Assembly: GCF_004851605.1 (NCBI RefSeq) | Contig: NZ_CP031093.1 | Span: 1,488,001 to 1,552,000, forward strand | Reading direction: 5' to 3' | DNA: 64,000 nt | From: Hydrocarboniclastica marina | Lineage (GTDB): Bacteria > Pseudomonadota > Gammaproteobacteria > Pseudomonadales > Oleiphilaceae | Shown: in pieces, positions 36,661-47,762 of the stretch | Position numbering within the stretch: the first letter of the stretch is position 1 | Layout of the letters: each line of letters opens with the position of its first letter | Made by a program: the position numbers and the translations under genes | Notes under the pieces: generated by a model | Told to the model about the DNA's origin: nothing | Database searches by the model: none | Seen by the model: only the letters and a program-made list of their open reading frames with translations

Positions 36661-37152
36661 ATGTCGGTACCCCAATCCCTGTACGATATTCAGGTACAAA
36701 CCATAGCCGGTGAGACCAGGCCGATGGGCGAGTACCAGGGCAAAGTGCTTCTGATTGTGAACACTGCGAGCAAATGCGGTTTTACCCCACAGTTTGAAGG
36801 CTTGCAGAAGCTATACGAGCAGCTCCATGAGAAGGGGCTGGAGGTTCTAGGGTTTCCCTGCAATCAATTCCTGAGTCAGGACCCCGGCTCTAATGACGAG
36901 ATCAGCCAGTTTTGTTCACTGAACTATGGCGTTGATTTTCCCATGTTTGCGAAGCTCGAAGTCAACGGCCCTGAGACCCACCCGCTGTTTCAATACCTCA
37001 AGAGTCAGGCGAAAGGCGTCATGGGATCAGAACGCATCAAATGGAACTTTACCAAGTTCCTGGTCAACCGGGATGGAGAGGTCGTGAAACGGTACCCGCC
37101 TACAGCCAAGCCTGAGGAACTGCGTAAAGACGTCGAACAGCTACTGGGCTAG
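36661..37152 (+). CDS. Glutathione peroxidase
   Basis: This is a cytoplasmic peroxide reductase of the cysteine-type GPx family, 163 residues. The peroxidatic cysteine is in NTASKCGFTPQ near 37, and the conserved FPCNQF (about 66) and WNFTKFL (about 126) supply glutamine and tryptophan of the active site. In bacteria these enzymes often use thioredoxin. The ATG is preceded by GGAGAGAAGC. It is convergent with the hybrid kinase, 15 bases apart. The order msrB, gpx, kinase agrees with PA2827-PA2824. Confidence 0.94.
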   Translation: MSVPQSLYDIQVQTIAGETRPMGEYQGKVLLIVNTASKCGFTPQFEGLQKLYEQLHEKGLEVLGFPCNQFLSQDPGSNDEISQFCSLNYGVDFPMFAKLEVNGPETHPLFQYLKSQAKGVMGSERIKWNFTKFLVNRDGEVVKRYPPTAKPEELRKDVEQLLG

Positions 37153-37167
37153 TCTCAGACGCCGCCT

Positions 37168-39453
37168 TCAGGTGGGCACCCACTGGGCCAACTTGCGACA
37201 GAGCGCCTCGAGACTGTAGGGCTTGGTAATGTAGTCGTCCATTCCTGCTTCAAGACAGGCTTCCCGGTCACCCTGCATCACGTTCGCGGTGACCGCGATA
37301 ATAGGGACTTTGCCTAGTTTGAGGACGCTGCGGATCTGTCTGGCGGTTTCGAAGCCATCCATTACCGGCATCTGGATGTCCATCAGGATGGCGTCATAGC
37401 TGCGCTGGCGTAGCGCTGCCAGCGCGCGCTCACCGTTATCCGCTACGTCTACCTCATGCCCGAGTTTTTTCAGGATGCCGCCGGCCACGATCTGGTTAAC
37501 CCTATTATCCTCAACCAGCAATACGCGTAATGGCCTGGTGCTGGCGTAGTTCGGAACCTGTGCAGGACCATTGTGCTGCGGCGATTGTGGGTTCAGGGCT
37601 GCAGTCAGGGTGTCAATGACTTGCCTGAGGGTCAGGGGAACCGAAATGCTAGGTAGCGGGCCGGGCGTGTCCACCATGGCGGGTGCACCGAACTGTAAGA
37701 GCGGGTGCTCGGTGGCGAGATTGGCAATATACTGGCTTTCAGCGATGACGAGTTCAGCCGCGGGGTCGGCGGCGTCCTCAGAGAGTACGATGCCGCAATA
37801 GATCAGCAGATCCCGCAAAGGTTTCAGGTGCGGATTCTCGTGGTCAATCACAAGCGCTACCCGCCGCCCGGTCAACCCGAGCGCATTAACGGGCTTAGGC
37901 TGTTGAGGTCGGGCTTCGATGGGGATACGAACCAGGAATGTCGTGCCCCGATTCTCCCGGGAATCAATAGTGATCTGCCCGTGCATTCGTTCTACAAGCT
38001 GCCGGCAGAGGGTCAGGCCCAGCCCGGTCCCGCCGTACCGCCGAGTTGTGTCCGTATTAGCCTGGGCAAACGGCGAGAAGATTCTGCGCTGATCCTCCGC
38101 GGAGAGGCCGATACCGGTGTCGCTTACGGTTATGCGTGCTTCGTTCTTGCTGAAATCCACGCCGAGACGGACCTCGCCCCGCGGCGTGAATTTAATGCCG
38201 TTGCTGAGCAGATTGTTGATCACCTGCCTGATTCGCGTCGGGTCGCCGACGAACTGGTCGGGCAGGTCCGGCGCAATCTGGGTCACCACTTCTACGCCTT
38301 TTCGTCGTCCCTGGTCCGCCATAAGCAGGGCTGATTGCTCGGCGACTTCCCGCAGGCTGAACTCAATCTGTTCTATATCCAGCTTGCCCGCTTCGACTTT
38401 GGAAATGTCGAGGATATCGTTCAGCAGGTTGAGCAGGTTCTGACCGGCAGTGTGGGATATCTCCAGGCGATTCCGCTGGGAAGGCGACATCTGCTCTTCC
38501 ATGGAGAGCGCAAGCATTCCCAACAGACCATTAAGCGGCGTCCGGATCTCGTGGCTCATGCTGGCCAGAAAGTCGGCCCGGGCCTGGGCGCGCCTGACGG
38601 CGTCTTCCTTGGCGTCAATCAGCGCTCGGTTGGACTGCTGCAACGCCAGGTTTTTATCGGAAATCTCGCGTGTACGGTCGGCAACTGTTTGGGCCAGCTG
38701 TTCGTTGTAGCCTTTGAGCCTGCCTTCGGCCTGCCGCAGTTTCTGCAGGTTGGCTCCGATGGTATCGAGGTGCTGATTGGTGATCCTTACCAGCAGCCCG
38801 ATCTCGTCGTCGTCGTGACCTCGCGGCGAGGGTAGGCGGATTCTTTCGGGCTCGTCCGTGTCAACGCGGACCAGAAACTCGATGACCCGGAACAGGGGCT
38901 TCGTCAGCACCAGGTAAAAAACAACCAGAAGGATTATCGAAAGGATAAGGCTCTTTGCGAAACCTGTGAGCAGGGTTTGGGCTGCGCGTCGGAGGAAGCT
39001 TGTCCCGTAGTGGTAGGTGTCCACATCCAGCCGCAACACCCCGAGTTCGATGTCAACGAGTGCGTCCACTTCAAGATGGTCTGCGTAGCTGCGTTGAGTG
39101 CCGAACAGCAGATCACTGAGCCAGCGATAGGGTGATGCCGGCAGTTCCCGTCGGCTATCCGCCATGATGGCCCCGGTCGGCCCGGCGATACTGGCCTTGA
39201 CGATAGCCGGGTGCCGCAGCAATCCTTCCAGCAGTTCTTCGGCCAGGCGGGTATCCAGGTTGTAGGCAATCTGGGAGGCCGGACTGTGACTGATCTCCAT
39301 CAGGGCCTGGATGTCGGCGTCCATCTCGCGACTGGCGTTGAAGTAGTCGATGGTTACCTGAAAGAGGTTAATGATCAGCCCCAGGATCAGCGCCCACAGT
39401 ACGGTGTACCAGGTCAGGCGAACCGAAAGTCTTTGTGGAACGTTAATCTTCAC
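37168..39453 (-). CDS. Hybrid sensor histidine kinase/response regulator, SagS-like
   Basis: This is a 761-residue inner-membrane sensor. It has two transmembrane segments (about 14-33 and 165-185) around a periplasmic sensor region, then HAMP and a coiled coil (200-285). A HisKA domain carries H301 in SMSHEIRTPLNG, and a HATPase domain carries GTGLGLTLC near 468. A degenerate receiver without a clear acceptor (about 520-625) precedes a true receiver with D692 in LMDIQMPVMDG. No HPt domain is present, so it must hand phosphate to a separate HPt protein. Domain order and the gpx neighbour match P. aeruginosa SagS (PA2824), which signals through HptB in biofilm formation. The orthology is inference. 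Confidence 0.85.
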   Translation of the reverse strand: MKINVPQRLSVRLTWYTVLWALILGLIINLFQVTIDYFNASREMDADIQALMEISHSPASQIAYNLDTRLAEELLEGLLRHPAIVKASIAGPTGAIMADSRRELPASPYRWLSDLLFGTQRSYADHLEVDALVDIELGVLRLDVDTYHYGTSFLRRAAQTLLTGFAKSLILSIILLVVFYLVLTKPLFRVIEFLVRVDTDEPERIRLPSPRGHDDDEIGLLVRITNQHLDTIGANLQKLRQAEGRLKGYNEQLAQTVADRTREISDKNLALQQSNRALIDAKEDAVRRAQARADFLASMSHEIRTPLNGLLGMLALSMEEQMSPSQRNRLEISHTAGQNLLNLLNDILDISKVEAGKLDIEQIEFSLREVAEQSALLMADQGRRKGVEVVTQIAPDLPDQFVGDPTRIRQVINNLLSNGIKFTPRGEVRLGVDFSKNEARITVSDTGIGLSAEDQRRIFSPFAQANTDTTRRYGGTGLGLTLCRQLVERMHGQITIDSRENRGTTFLVRIPIEARPQQPKPVNALGLTGRRVALVIDHENPHLKPLRDLLIYCGIVLSEDAADPAAELVIAESQYIANLATEHPLLQFGAPAMVDTPGPLPSISVPLTLRQVIDTLTAALNPQSPQHNGPAQVPNYASTRPLRVLLVEDNRVNQIVAGGILKKLGHEVDVADNGERALAALRQRSYDAILMDIQMPVMDGFETARQIRSVLKLGKVPIIAVTANVMQGDREACLEAGMDDYITKPYSLEALCRKLAQWVPT

Positions 39454-39531
39454 GGGCGTTGACGTTCTCCTGGTGCCATCGAGCGAGTCGACCTCGGGAA
39501 TTGATCTGCTCGGGCAGGTGGCATCCTGGAA

Positions 39532-40314
39532 TCAGGACTCAAAGTCCGAGCGTTTCTTCCAGGCCTCCTCGTCATGTATGAGTTCATCCAGTTGTTCATC
39601 AAGACGGCTCTTGTCGGGTGAACCTTGGGCACTTTTCTTCGTCGCAGCAGGATCTGCGCGTTTCTCGAGTTCCTGAATCCGTGCGCGACATGTTTCAATG
39701 ACTTTGCTCGCGCCCGCATGGTCCTTGGCTTTACCCATCTCTGTTGCAGCCTGGCGGTACTGGTTTATGGCTTTTCTGAGGTTGCCCTGTTCGGCTTCCT
39801 GTTGGGCCAGCGTCATGTTCAGGCTTGCCTGAGTCAGCACGCCAAGGTACAGAATGTGTGTGAGCTGTTTGCGGGCTTCGGCGGCCGGTAGCTTGCCGGT
39901 TTTATGCTGTTTTTCCACTAATCGGAAGAGTGACTCAAGCAGCGATTTCAGATTTCGACTAACGTCAGGTGCATTAATCTGCAGGACTGTTTCCGGTCCG
40001 GCAGGCGCCTGTTCGAGACTGGCGCGGGTACGGGCCAGCTTGGCGTCCGCATCAAGCGTCGAGCGGAGCGACTTGAGCCGGGACGCGATAACCTCAAGGT
40101 GAGCAAGCACGGTATGCCGCAGCTCTTTACTCAGATAAGTTGGCGGCAGTTCATCGAGCAGACGCAGGCCGTGACGAAACGCGTCCTCGGCCGCGGCCAG
40201 TCGACGGGCTCGCTCTATCCTGTTCCTTTCCCTGGATTGCACGAAGAACAAAATCCCTATCGCCGCCAGGGTGGTGAAGAATAATATGATGATGGCGGCA
40301 GTTGACATACGCAT
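39532..40314 (-). CDS. Membrane-anchored coiled-coil hypothetical protein
   Basis: The 260 residues have a single N-terminal transmembrane helix (AAIIILFFTTLAAIGILFFV, about 6-25) and then an almost entirely helical, charged sequence with no cysteine-rich or enzymatic motif. The middle part (about 150-230) looks like a helical repeat with QAEQGNLRKAINQYRQA, suggestive of TPR packing. It lies 78 bases upstream of the hybrid kinase on the same strand, so co-transcription is likely, but no function can be given. Confidence 0.7.
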   Translation of the reverse strand: MRMSTAAIIILFFTTLAAIGILFFVQSRERNRIERARRLAAAEDAFRHGLRLLDELPPTYLSKELRHTVLAHLEVIASRLKSLRSTLDADAKLARTRASLEQAPAGPETVLQINAPDVSRNLKSLLESLFRLVEKQHKTGKLPAAEARKQLTHILYLGVLTQASLNMTLAQQEAEQGNLRKAINQYRQAATEMGKAKDHAGASKVIETCRARIQELEKRADPAATKKSAQGSPDKSRLDEQLDELIHDEEAWKKRSDFES

Positions 40315-40457
40315 TTCCGAATGAAACGAGACTTCGCGTCAGTATAGTCCAGGCCGGTCCGGATTAGTTCCATGGCCTGCGAATATCAGGCGCTTACGCA
40401 GAATTTTACAATTGCCCTGCATAAAGGGCGACTGGCTAATCATCAAAAGGTTTGTTA

Positions 40458-41468
40458 ATGGATTTGTCTCGTGTCGATCTGAACCTCCTGGTCTACCTCG
40501 ATACGCTGTTGCGGGAAAAAAGCGTCACCAAGGCGGCAAATCACCTCGGTATCACGCAACCCGCCATGAGCAACGGCTTGCGGCGACTCAGGGACCTGTT
40601 TGGCGACCCTATTCTGGTCCGTACCAGTGAGGGTATGACAGCGACGGCTCGGGCTGTTGAACTGCAACCGCTGGTGCGCGGCATACTGGCCGAAGTGGAG
40701 CGGGCAGTGCAGCCGAGCCGGGATTTTTCAGCCGCTGAAAGCCAGCGGGTGTTCCGTGTGATGGCGAGTGACTACGCCGAGTCGACATTGATGCCACGGG
40801 TGTTGCGTTATCTGCGTCAGGAAGCCCCCATGGTTACTCTGGACGTGCTTACGCCCAGCGATGTTACCTTTGCCGATGTGGACCAGGGCAGGGTCGACAT
40901 GGCCATAAACCGCTTCGACAAACTTCCCCAGTCATTCCACCAGAAAACGCTCTGGTCCGATCACTTTGCCTGTCTCATGAGCAGAGAGAACCCGATCCTG
41001 CGGGAGCCGTTCACCCTCGATACCTACCTTGCTGCATCGCATATATGGGTAAGCAAGACCGGCTTCGGGATCGGTGTCGGCGTGAACCCTCAGGACGTCC
41101 AGCGTTTGGGGTGGGTTGATGAGGCACTGGGGAGGCTGGGCTGCAAACGCCGAATCTCAGTGTTTACCCGGCATTATCAGGTCGCGATGCTTTTGGCCGA
41201 ACAGAATGACCTCATCGCGACACTTCCCAGCCGGGCCGCGTGGCTGCAACGGGACCATGCGGGGCTTGTTGCAAAGCGCCCGCCTTTTGATATTCCGCCC
41301 ATGGAGTTGAAAATGGCCTGGAGTCCGTTACTCCAGCACAATGCCGACCACCGCTGGTTGCGCTGGCTCATGGCGGAAGTGGCGGCAGAGATGGATGTGG
41401 AGGTGGCGGGCTTTCTGGAGCAGTTCGTGCCAACCGGGCCTATGCTCAGCCATTCTTCCGAGCGCTGA
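40458..41468 (+). CDS. LysR-family transcriptional regulator
   Basis: This is a 336-residue regulator with the N-terminal winged helix-turn-helix (DLNLLVYLDTLLREKSVTKAA, GITQPAMSNGLRRLRDLFGDPILVR, about 5-60) and a C-terminal ligand-binding domain from about 90. ATG 40458 follows AAAAGG with seven bases between; an in-frame TTG at 40452 is less likely. It is transcribed away from the coiled-coil gene and convergent with the GNAT gene. The target is unknown, since LysR regulators usually act on a divergent neighbour and none of the obvious type is here. Confidence 0.92.
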   Translation: MDLSRVDLNLLVYLDTLLREKSVTKAANHLGITQPAMSNGLRRLRDLFGDPILVRTSEGMTATARAVELQPLVRGILAEVERAVQPSRDFSAAESQRVFRVMASDYAESTLMPRVLRYLRQEAPMVTLDVLTPSDVTFADVDQGRVDMAINRFDKLPQSFHQKTLWSDHFACLMSRENPILREPFTLDTYLAASHIWVSKTGFGIGVGVNPQDVQRLGWVDEALGRLGCKRRISVFTRHYQVAMLLAEQNDLIATLPSRAAWLQRDHAGLVAKRPPFDIPPMELKMAWSPLLQHNADHRWLRWLMAEVAAEMDVEVAGFLEQFVPTGPMLSHSSER

Positions 41469-41570
41469 CACGCGCTGGGTTGCAGGTTAAGGCCGCCGGC
41501 TGCTTGGCCCGTAGCGAGCAGGGTGCCACACGGGTGGACTGCGTCTCGCCAGTTGAGGAATAGCGTCTGG

Positions 41571-42554
41571 CTAGAGCAGCATGCTGCGCAGTTCCGGCGA
41601 GCGCTTGCCGCTACTCCACAGACGCTGGAATTCGTCCTCCAGCGACCTGACCCGGCCAGGGGCGTTGAAGTTCGCGAACCCCCTCGGTAAAGGGGCCTCG
41701 TGCCGATAGGCTACGCCCGCCGCGTCGGCCAGAGCGAAACTGCTGGAGGGCTCAGGCAGCTCCGCATTCAGAACGCGCAGCTGCACATGGCTCGGGAGCC
41801 TGCGGATCAGGTCAGTCAGCCGGTGGTGATGCTCGACCAGAGACTTGTCTTCAGCGACGATAAAGCGCACTTCGCTGTAGCGGCTGCGTCTGGCCAACAT
41901 CGACAGTGCGTCACGGAGAAATTCGCGGTTGTAGCGACTACCATCCAGCTTCGGCTCGTATAGCCAGAAACGCTGGCGGGCCTGGCTGGCCAGCGCATCA
42001 ATGGCACCGTTCCAGTCCGCATGACTCTGCAACTGCCAGCTGGTCGTGTCCTGTTCCAGGTGCAGCGGCACTTCAGTCTCAGCCGGCTGGTTCAGTACCA
42101 GCATGGCAGCGGTGCAGCGCATGCTTCGGTGCGGGATGCCTGCATCCTGATAAGGTTCGGAACAAACCAGGAAGCCGGCTCGCTGGTAGAAGGGGATGGC
42201 ATACGCCTGAGCGCTCAGAACGAAATGCCGGTAAGCGCTACAGCCATGAGACATCAGCTTGCGCAGCAGCCACAGCCCGGCACCTGATCCACGATATTTA
42301 TGGGAGACGGCCATTCGCCCTATGCGACCATCCTCACCATCTGCGAAAAGCCGGGCCGCAGCAATGGCGGCGCCGGAGGCGTTACGCACCAGAAAGTGCT
42401 CGGCTACAGCATCGGTCTCGTCCCACTCAAGGTCCGGTGGTACCTTCTGCTCGTCTACAAAAACGTCGTGCCTGAGTTGGCGAAGCTCATCGGGGCAGTC
42501 ATCCCAGGTGTGGACGCTCAGTTCAAATTGAAGGCTAGCGGGGCCCGCGGCCAT
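41571..42554 (-). CDS. GNAT acetyltransferase with C-terminal DUF7931-type domain
   Basis: The 327 residues have an N-terminal GNAT domain (about 10-150) with the acetyl-CoA loop RMAVSHKYRGSGAGLWLLRKLM near 78-99. A second domain from about 165 to the end (QARQRFWLYEPKLDGSRYNREF onward) is known mainly as a partner of GNAT domains. The acceptor is unknown. It is the last gene of the minus-strand run that begins at rluE and lies 41 bases after roxA. Confidence 0.8.
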   Translation of the reverse strand: MAAGPASLQFELSVHTWDDCPDELRQLRHDVFVDEQKVPPDLEWDETDAVAEHFLVRNASGAAIAAARLFADGEDGRIGRMAVSHKYRGSGAGLWLLRKLMSHGCSAYRHFVLSAQAYAIPFYQRAGFLVCSEPYQDAGIPHRSMRCTAAMLVLNQPAETEVPLHLEQDTTSWQLQSHADWNGAIDALASQARQRFWLYEPKLDGSRYNREFLRDALSMLARRSRYSEVRFIVAEDKSLVEHHHRLTDLIRRLPSHVQLRVLNAELPEPSSSFALADAAGVAYRHEAPLPRGFANFNAPGRVRSLEDEFQRLWSSGKRSPELRSMLL

Positions 42555-42595
42555 CGACTTTAGCTCCTCTATGGCGTGACGCCGGGTTAGCGCTA

Positions 42596-43792
42596 TTATT
42601 CATCCGGCTCGTCATCGGGCACGTAAAGACTGCCCTGGTTGCAGAGATGAAGCGCTAAATCCAGTAGGGTCGGATCCTGTAGCAATTGCGCCAGTTCATG
42701 CATGTCAGGATGCCGGCCTGCACAGAGTACCGGCGCAAAGTGGCGGGCATCGCCACGCAGTATGTACTGCTCGCCATCGACGAATAGCAGGCGCGCCTCG
42801 CCTGCCTCAGTATAGGCAAAGCGGCTTCCCTCGTTCCAGCACAGGGGGCGCCCCTCGCCCACCAGCTCCTGCAGGTCCGTCGCGGTGTACGGTTCGTCTG
42901 GTGCGCTTACGACGCCGCTATCCTTGGGCGCTGTTACTGACTGGCCAAACCAGCTGGCCAGCTTGCCTGGGTCATCCAGATGCCGCCGTATGACCCCGGC
43001 CAGCTTGTCCAGCACCCCGGCATCGATCAGGCCGGGATTTTCCGGGCGCTTCAGGTCCGGGTCCATGTATCTCTGGCCAGATTCAAGCGTCGCGGCGGCG
43101 TGGTCACTGAACCCGATCAGGATGTCCTCATGACTGGGGCTGCGAAAGCCGACCGATAGAGTCATGCAGTCGTTCTCGGCGATGCCCCAGTGGGCGATTC
43201 GCGGGGGCAGGTAGAGCATGTCGCCCGGCTCCAGCAGAAACGAGCTCTCTGCCTCAAAGTTGGCAATGATCCTCAGTGGCGTGCCTTCGACCCGAGGCGT
43301 GGAAAAATCACAAGCCCCTCCTATCTGCCAGCGCCGCTGGCCTTCGGCCTGAAGGAGAAACACATCGTAGTCGTCAAAATGCGGCCCGACGCTTCCCCCC
43401 ACTGGGGCATAGCTGGCCATGACGTCATCGACGCGCCAATTAGGGATAAACCGGAACTCATCGAGCAGGTCCGCTACGGCCGGCACCCAATGATCGAGCC
43501 CCTGAACGAGCAAGGTCCAGTGGCTGGGCGGCAACGAGGCGAAGCGCGATTCGGGGAAGGGACCGTTATGAAGCTGCCAGGGCTTGCCATTCTCCGATTC
43601 GATCACGAGACGCGACTCGACCTCGGCTTCGCAGGCGAGACCGGCAAGCTCATCAGGCTCCACCGGACACTGGAAGTCGGGGATAGCCTGCCGGATAAGC
43701 AGAGGCTTCTTCTGCCAGTAGTCCCGCAGAAACGCCTCAACGCTGATATCGCCCAAAATATGGCCCAGAGTACGGCCGAGAGTATCGGTCAT
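42596..43792 (-). CDS. roxA: Ribosomal oxygenase RoxA (50S L16 arginine hydroxylase, YcfD)
   Basis: RoxA is a JmjC-type iron and 2-oxoglutarate dependent oxygenase that hydroxylates an arginine of ribosomal protein L16. The 398 residues show the iron ligands H138 and D140 in GPHFDDYDVFLLQ and the third ligand H201 in PPRIAHWGIAEND, followed by the dimerisation and winged-helix parts. It is one base from the purB stop, so translation is likely coupled. The P. aeruginosa equivalent sits in the same place. Confidence 0.92.
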   Translation of the reverse strand: MTDTLGRTLGHILGDISVEAFLRDYWQKKPLLIRQAIPDFQCPVEPDELAGLACEAEVESRLVIESENGKPWQLHNGPFPESRFASLPPSHWTLLVQGLDHWVPAVADLLDEFRFIPNWRVDDVMASYAPVGGSVGPHFDDYDVFLLQAEGQRRWQIGGACDFSTPRVEGTPLRIIANFEAESSFLLEPGDMLYLPPRIAHWGIAENDCMTLSVGFRSPSHEDILIGFSDHAAATLESGQRYMDPDLKRPENPGLIDAGVLDKLAGVIRRHLDDPGKLASWFGQSVTAPKDSGVVSAPDEPYTATDLQELVGEGRPLCWNEGSRFAYTEAGEARLLFVDGEQYILRGDARHFAPVLCAGRHPDMHELAQLLQDPTLLDLALHLCNQGSLYVPDDEPDE

Positions 43793-43793
43793 G

Positions 43794-45194
<1,401 letters not shown>

Positions 45195-45329
45195 TCAAAC
45201 CTCTCTTGCAGACAAAAAAGCTGGATTATCCGGCTGGGGGTGCCCGCACGGAACACATTGACTGGGAATTTTTCTATTGTGGGATGGGCATGTTAACCGA
45301 TAAAGGTCAGCGCTTCAGCCGCGCGAACA

Positions 45330-45956
45330 TCAGTCGAGCTGCCGCCGTAGAGCCTGCGCTGCTTCAGCGACGCGCTTGCGGCGGAAAATAAGCTGCCAGC
45401 GCCTTCCCCCTAACTGATGCCAGAGTACGGCTGACCGAATGCCGGCCAGCAACAGAGCGCGAATGCGCGCGGCGTTTTCCTCAACCCTCAGATGCCCGGG
45501 TTCTCCCGTGACCTGGATGCGCATGCGAAACGTACTGATCGTGTCGACATAAATGGACGCGAGGTTGGCAATGACATTTGTGTGCCGTACCCCGAAGTGC
45601 TCGACACCACGCCTCGCCTGTTCGATGCGGCTACCGATGACGGTGAGCATGTCACTATTCTTTCTCAAACGACCCGCCAGATGGATCAGGTTAAGCGCGT
45701 AGCGGAGTACCTCTACGTCCTTTTGACTGGTCTGGCGGTCGAGCGCGCCGCCGAGCAATGCCAGCCCTTCACGCAGCTTGTAGAGGTCCCCGTATACGTC
45801 AAGGGTGTGGTCGGGGTCGGTAACAAAGAGCGAATTGATACTCGCATCCATCGCAGTTTCGTCACAGGTGCCCCGGTGGGCAATCTGTTGCACGAGGGTG
45901 GCAGCCTGGAAAACACCGGCCAGGGCCAGTAGCTGATTGTCAAAACTATTATTCAA
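45330..45956 (-). CDS. hflD: High frequency lysogenization protein HflD
   Basis: HflD is a small membrane-associated protein always found between mnmA and purB; in E. coli it influences phage lambda lysogeny. The 208 residues are helical, with LLALAGVFQAATLVQQIAHRG near 9-29 and the conserved LGGALDRQTS motif near 90. The start is a TTG at 45956, supported by AAGGA with eight bases between and by the lack of an ATG in the conserved N-terminus. It is 14 bases after mnmA. Confidence 0.93.
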   Translation of the reverse strand: MNNSFDNQLLALAGVFQAATLVQQIAHRGTCDETAMDASINSLFVTDPDHTLDVYGDLYKLREGLALLGGALDRQTSQKDVEVLRYALNLIHLAGRLRKNSDMLTVIGSRIEQARRGVEHFGVRHTNVIANLASIYVDTISTFRMRIQVTGEPGHLRVEENAARIRALLLAGIRSAVLWHQLGGRRWQLIFRRKRVAEAAQALRRQLD

Positions 45957-45970
45957 GCGACTGGTCCTTG

Positions 45971-47152
45971 CTATTGGGCAGCGCCTTGCTCTGACGCAGT
46001 ATTGTGGTCGTCGGCCGGGTGGTCCACGCAGGGGTGACTTCCAGTCCGGTCCGCGCGCGCTCGTGAGTCAATCACACCGCCGCCAAGGCAGACCTGGTCC
46101 AGGTAAAACACCACGGACTGTCCCGGAGTTACAGCCCGCTGCGGTTCGTCGAAGACTACGCGAAAACCGCCCGCTGGTAAGGTTTCAACCAGGCACGGCT
46201 GGTCGGGCTGACGGTATCGGGTTTTCGCCTTGCAACGTAGCGGCATCGGCGGCGCAGCGCCAGCGACCCAGTCGACTTTGCTCGTCGTGAGGCTTGTCGA
46301 GTAGAGCAGGGGATGCTCCTTACCCTGGACCGCAATCAGGACGTTGGCGTCGAGATCTTTCTCGGCAACATACCAGGGCGCATCTCCATGTTTGGTCAGC
46401 CCGCCGATACCCAGGCCCTGGCGCTGGCCAATGGTGTGATACATGAGGCCTTGGTGACGACCTATAACCTCGCCTTCGGGGGTTTTAATTTCCCCGGGCT
46501 GGGCGGGGAGATACTGGCGCAAAAAATCGCTGAACTTGCGTTCGCCGATAAAGCAGATCCCGGTGCTGTCTTTCTTGTCGTGGGTGATCAGACCCTGCGC
46601 TTCGGCGATCGCCCGCACCCGGGGTTTCTCGATTTCGCCCACGGGAAAGAGCGTACGCGCTATCCGGTCTCCCGATACGGCGTGCAGGAAATAGCTCTGA
46701 TCCTTGTTCGGGTCGAGCCCCTTTAACAACTCGGCGCTGGCGTCCTTAATACGGCGGCGTGCGTAGTGGCCCGTTGCGATGTAGTCGGCGCCGAGCGTCT
46801 GCGCATAGTCCAGAAACGCGCGAAACTTGATTTCCTTGTTGCACAGTATGTCCGGGTTGGGCGTGCGTCCGGCGCCATACTCTTCCAGGAAATGCTCGAA
46901 GACCCGGTCCCAGTATTCCGCAGCAAAGCTTGCAGTATGCAAGGGAATGCCGATTTTCTCACACACCGCCCGGGCATCGGCCAGGTCGGCCATGGCCGTG
47001 CAATATTCTGTGCCGTCGTCCTCGTCCCAGTTCTTCATGAACAGGCCCTCGACCTGATAACCCTGTTCTTTTAGCAGGACTGCAGATACCGAAGAGTCCA
47101 CGCCGCCAGACATGCCGACGACCACACGGATTCCTGAGTTAGTGGAGTTCAT
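45971..47152 (-). CDS. mnmA: tRNA-specific 2-thiouridylase MnmA
   Basis: MnmA thiolates uridine 34 of tRNA-Lys, -Glu and -Gln. The 393 residues have the PP-loop GMSGGVDSS near 13, the first active cysteine in [10 protein letters not shown] near 103, and the second in [15 protein letters not shown] near 205. A longer C-terminal tail than E. coli is present. GAGG precedes ATG 47152. Sulfur would come through the TusA relay, and tusA lies at 26755. Confidence 0.97.
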
Positions 47153-47253
47153 TTGACCTCGGGACGAGCGTGCTTTCCGGTATCCATGCGAGCCGGAAGG
47201 ACACGATCTTCAGCGGATTTTGGGCGTTAGTGTAAAGGCCGGCGGCGTCGCTG

Positions 47254-47712
47254 TCAGCCTTGGGGCTCCAAATGAAACTCATGGATCAGATCCAGCGGGT
47301 AGCGCCGCCCGGCGAGGTAGTGATGTATGCATTCCAGTACGAGCGGGCTGCGCAGTTTTTCCTGATGCCCCTCAATGGCCTCCAGGTCAAGCCAGTGTGC
47401 CGCGATAATGTCCTGGTCTAGCACCGTGGTCAGGTGCCGGACCGGCGTGGCTGTAAAGCAGAAACGGCAATAGGTCACCCCATTCGATGGTGACAGGTAG
47501 GTGTAGAAACCCAGGAAGTGTTCGAGCCGAACCTCCCAGCCGGTCTCTTCCAAGGCTTCGCGCCGGGCCGCTGCAAGTATGGATTCACCCGGTTCCACAT
47601 GACCCGCAGGCTGGTTGTAAACTATCTGGCCGCCACTGCGTTCTTCGACCATGAGGAACCGACTCTCACGCTCTACAATCACGGCGGTTGTCATATGTGG
47701 GGCAGGGTTCAT
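47254..47712 (-). CDS. nudJ: NUDIX hydrolase, NudJ-type phosphatase
   Basis: NudJ hydrolyses thiamine and nucleoside pyrophosphates. The 152 residues have the complete Nudix box GHVEPGESILAAARREALEETGWEV, about 36-60. ATG 47712 (MNPAPHMTTAVIVE) is chosen because AAGGCGGA precedes it and the fold begins just after; a start at 47760 lacks a ribosome-binding sequence. It lies between rluE and mnmA, as in E. coli. The substrate is inferred from that context. Confidence 0.88.
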   Translation of the reverse strand: MNPAPHMTTAVIVERESRFLMVEERSGGQIVYNQPAGHVEPGESILAAARREALEETGWEVRLEHFLGFYTYLSPSNGVTYCRFCFTATPVRHLTTVLDQDIIAAHWLDLEAIEGHQEKLRSPLVLECIHHYLAGRRYPLDLIHEFHLEPQG

Positions 47713-47762
47713 AGGTCTGTTCCGCCTTTTGTCGCTGGGTCGCGCTTCAGTTGTTTTCAAAG

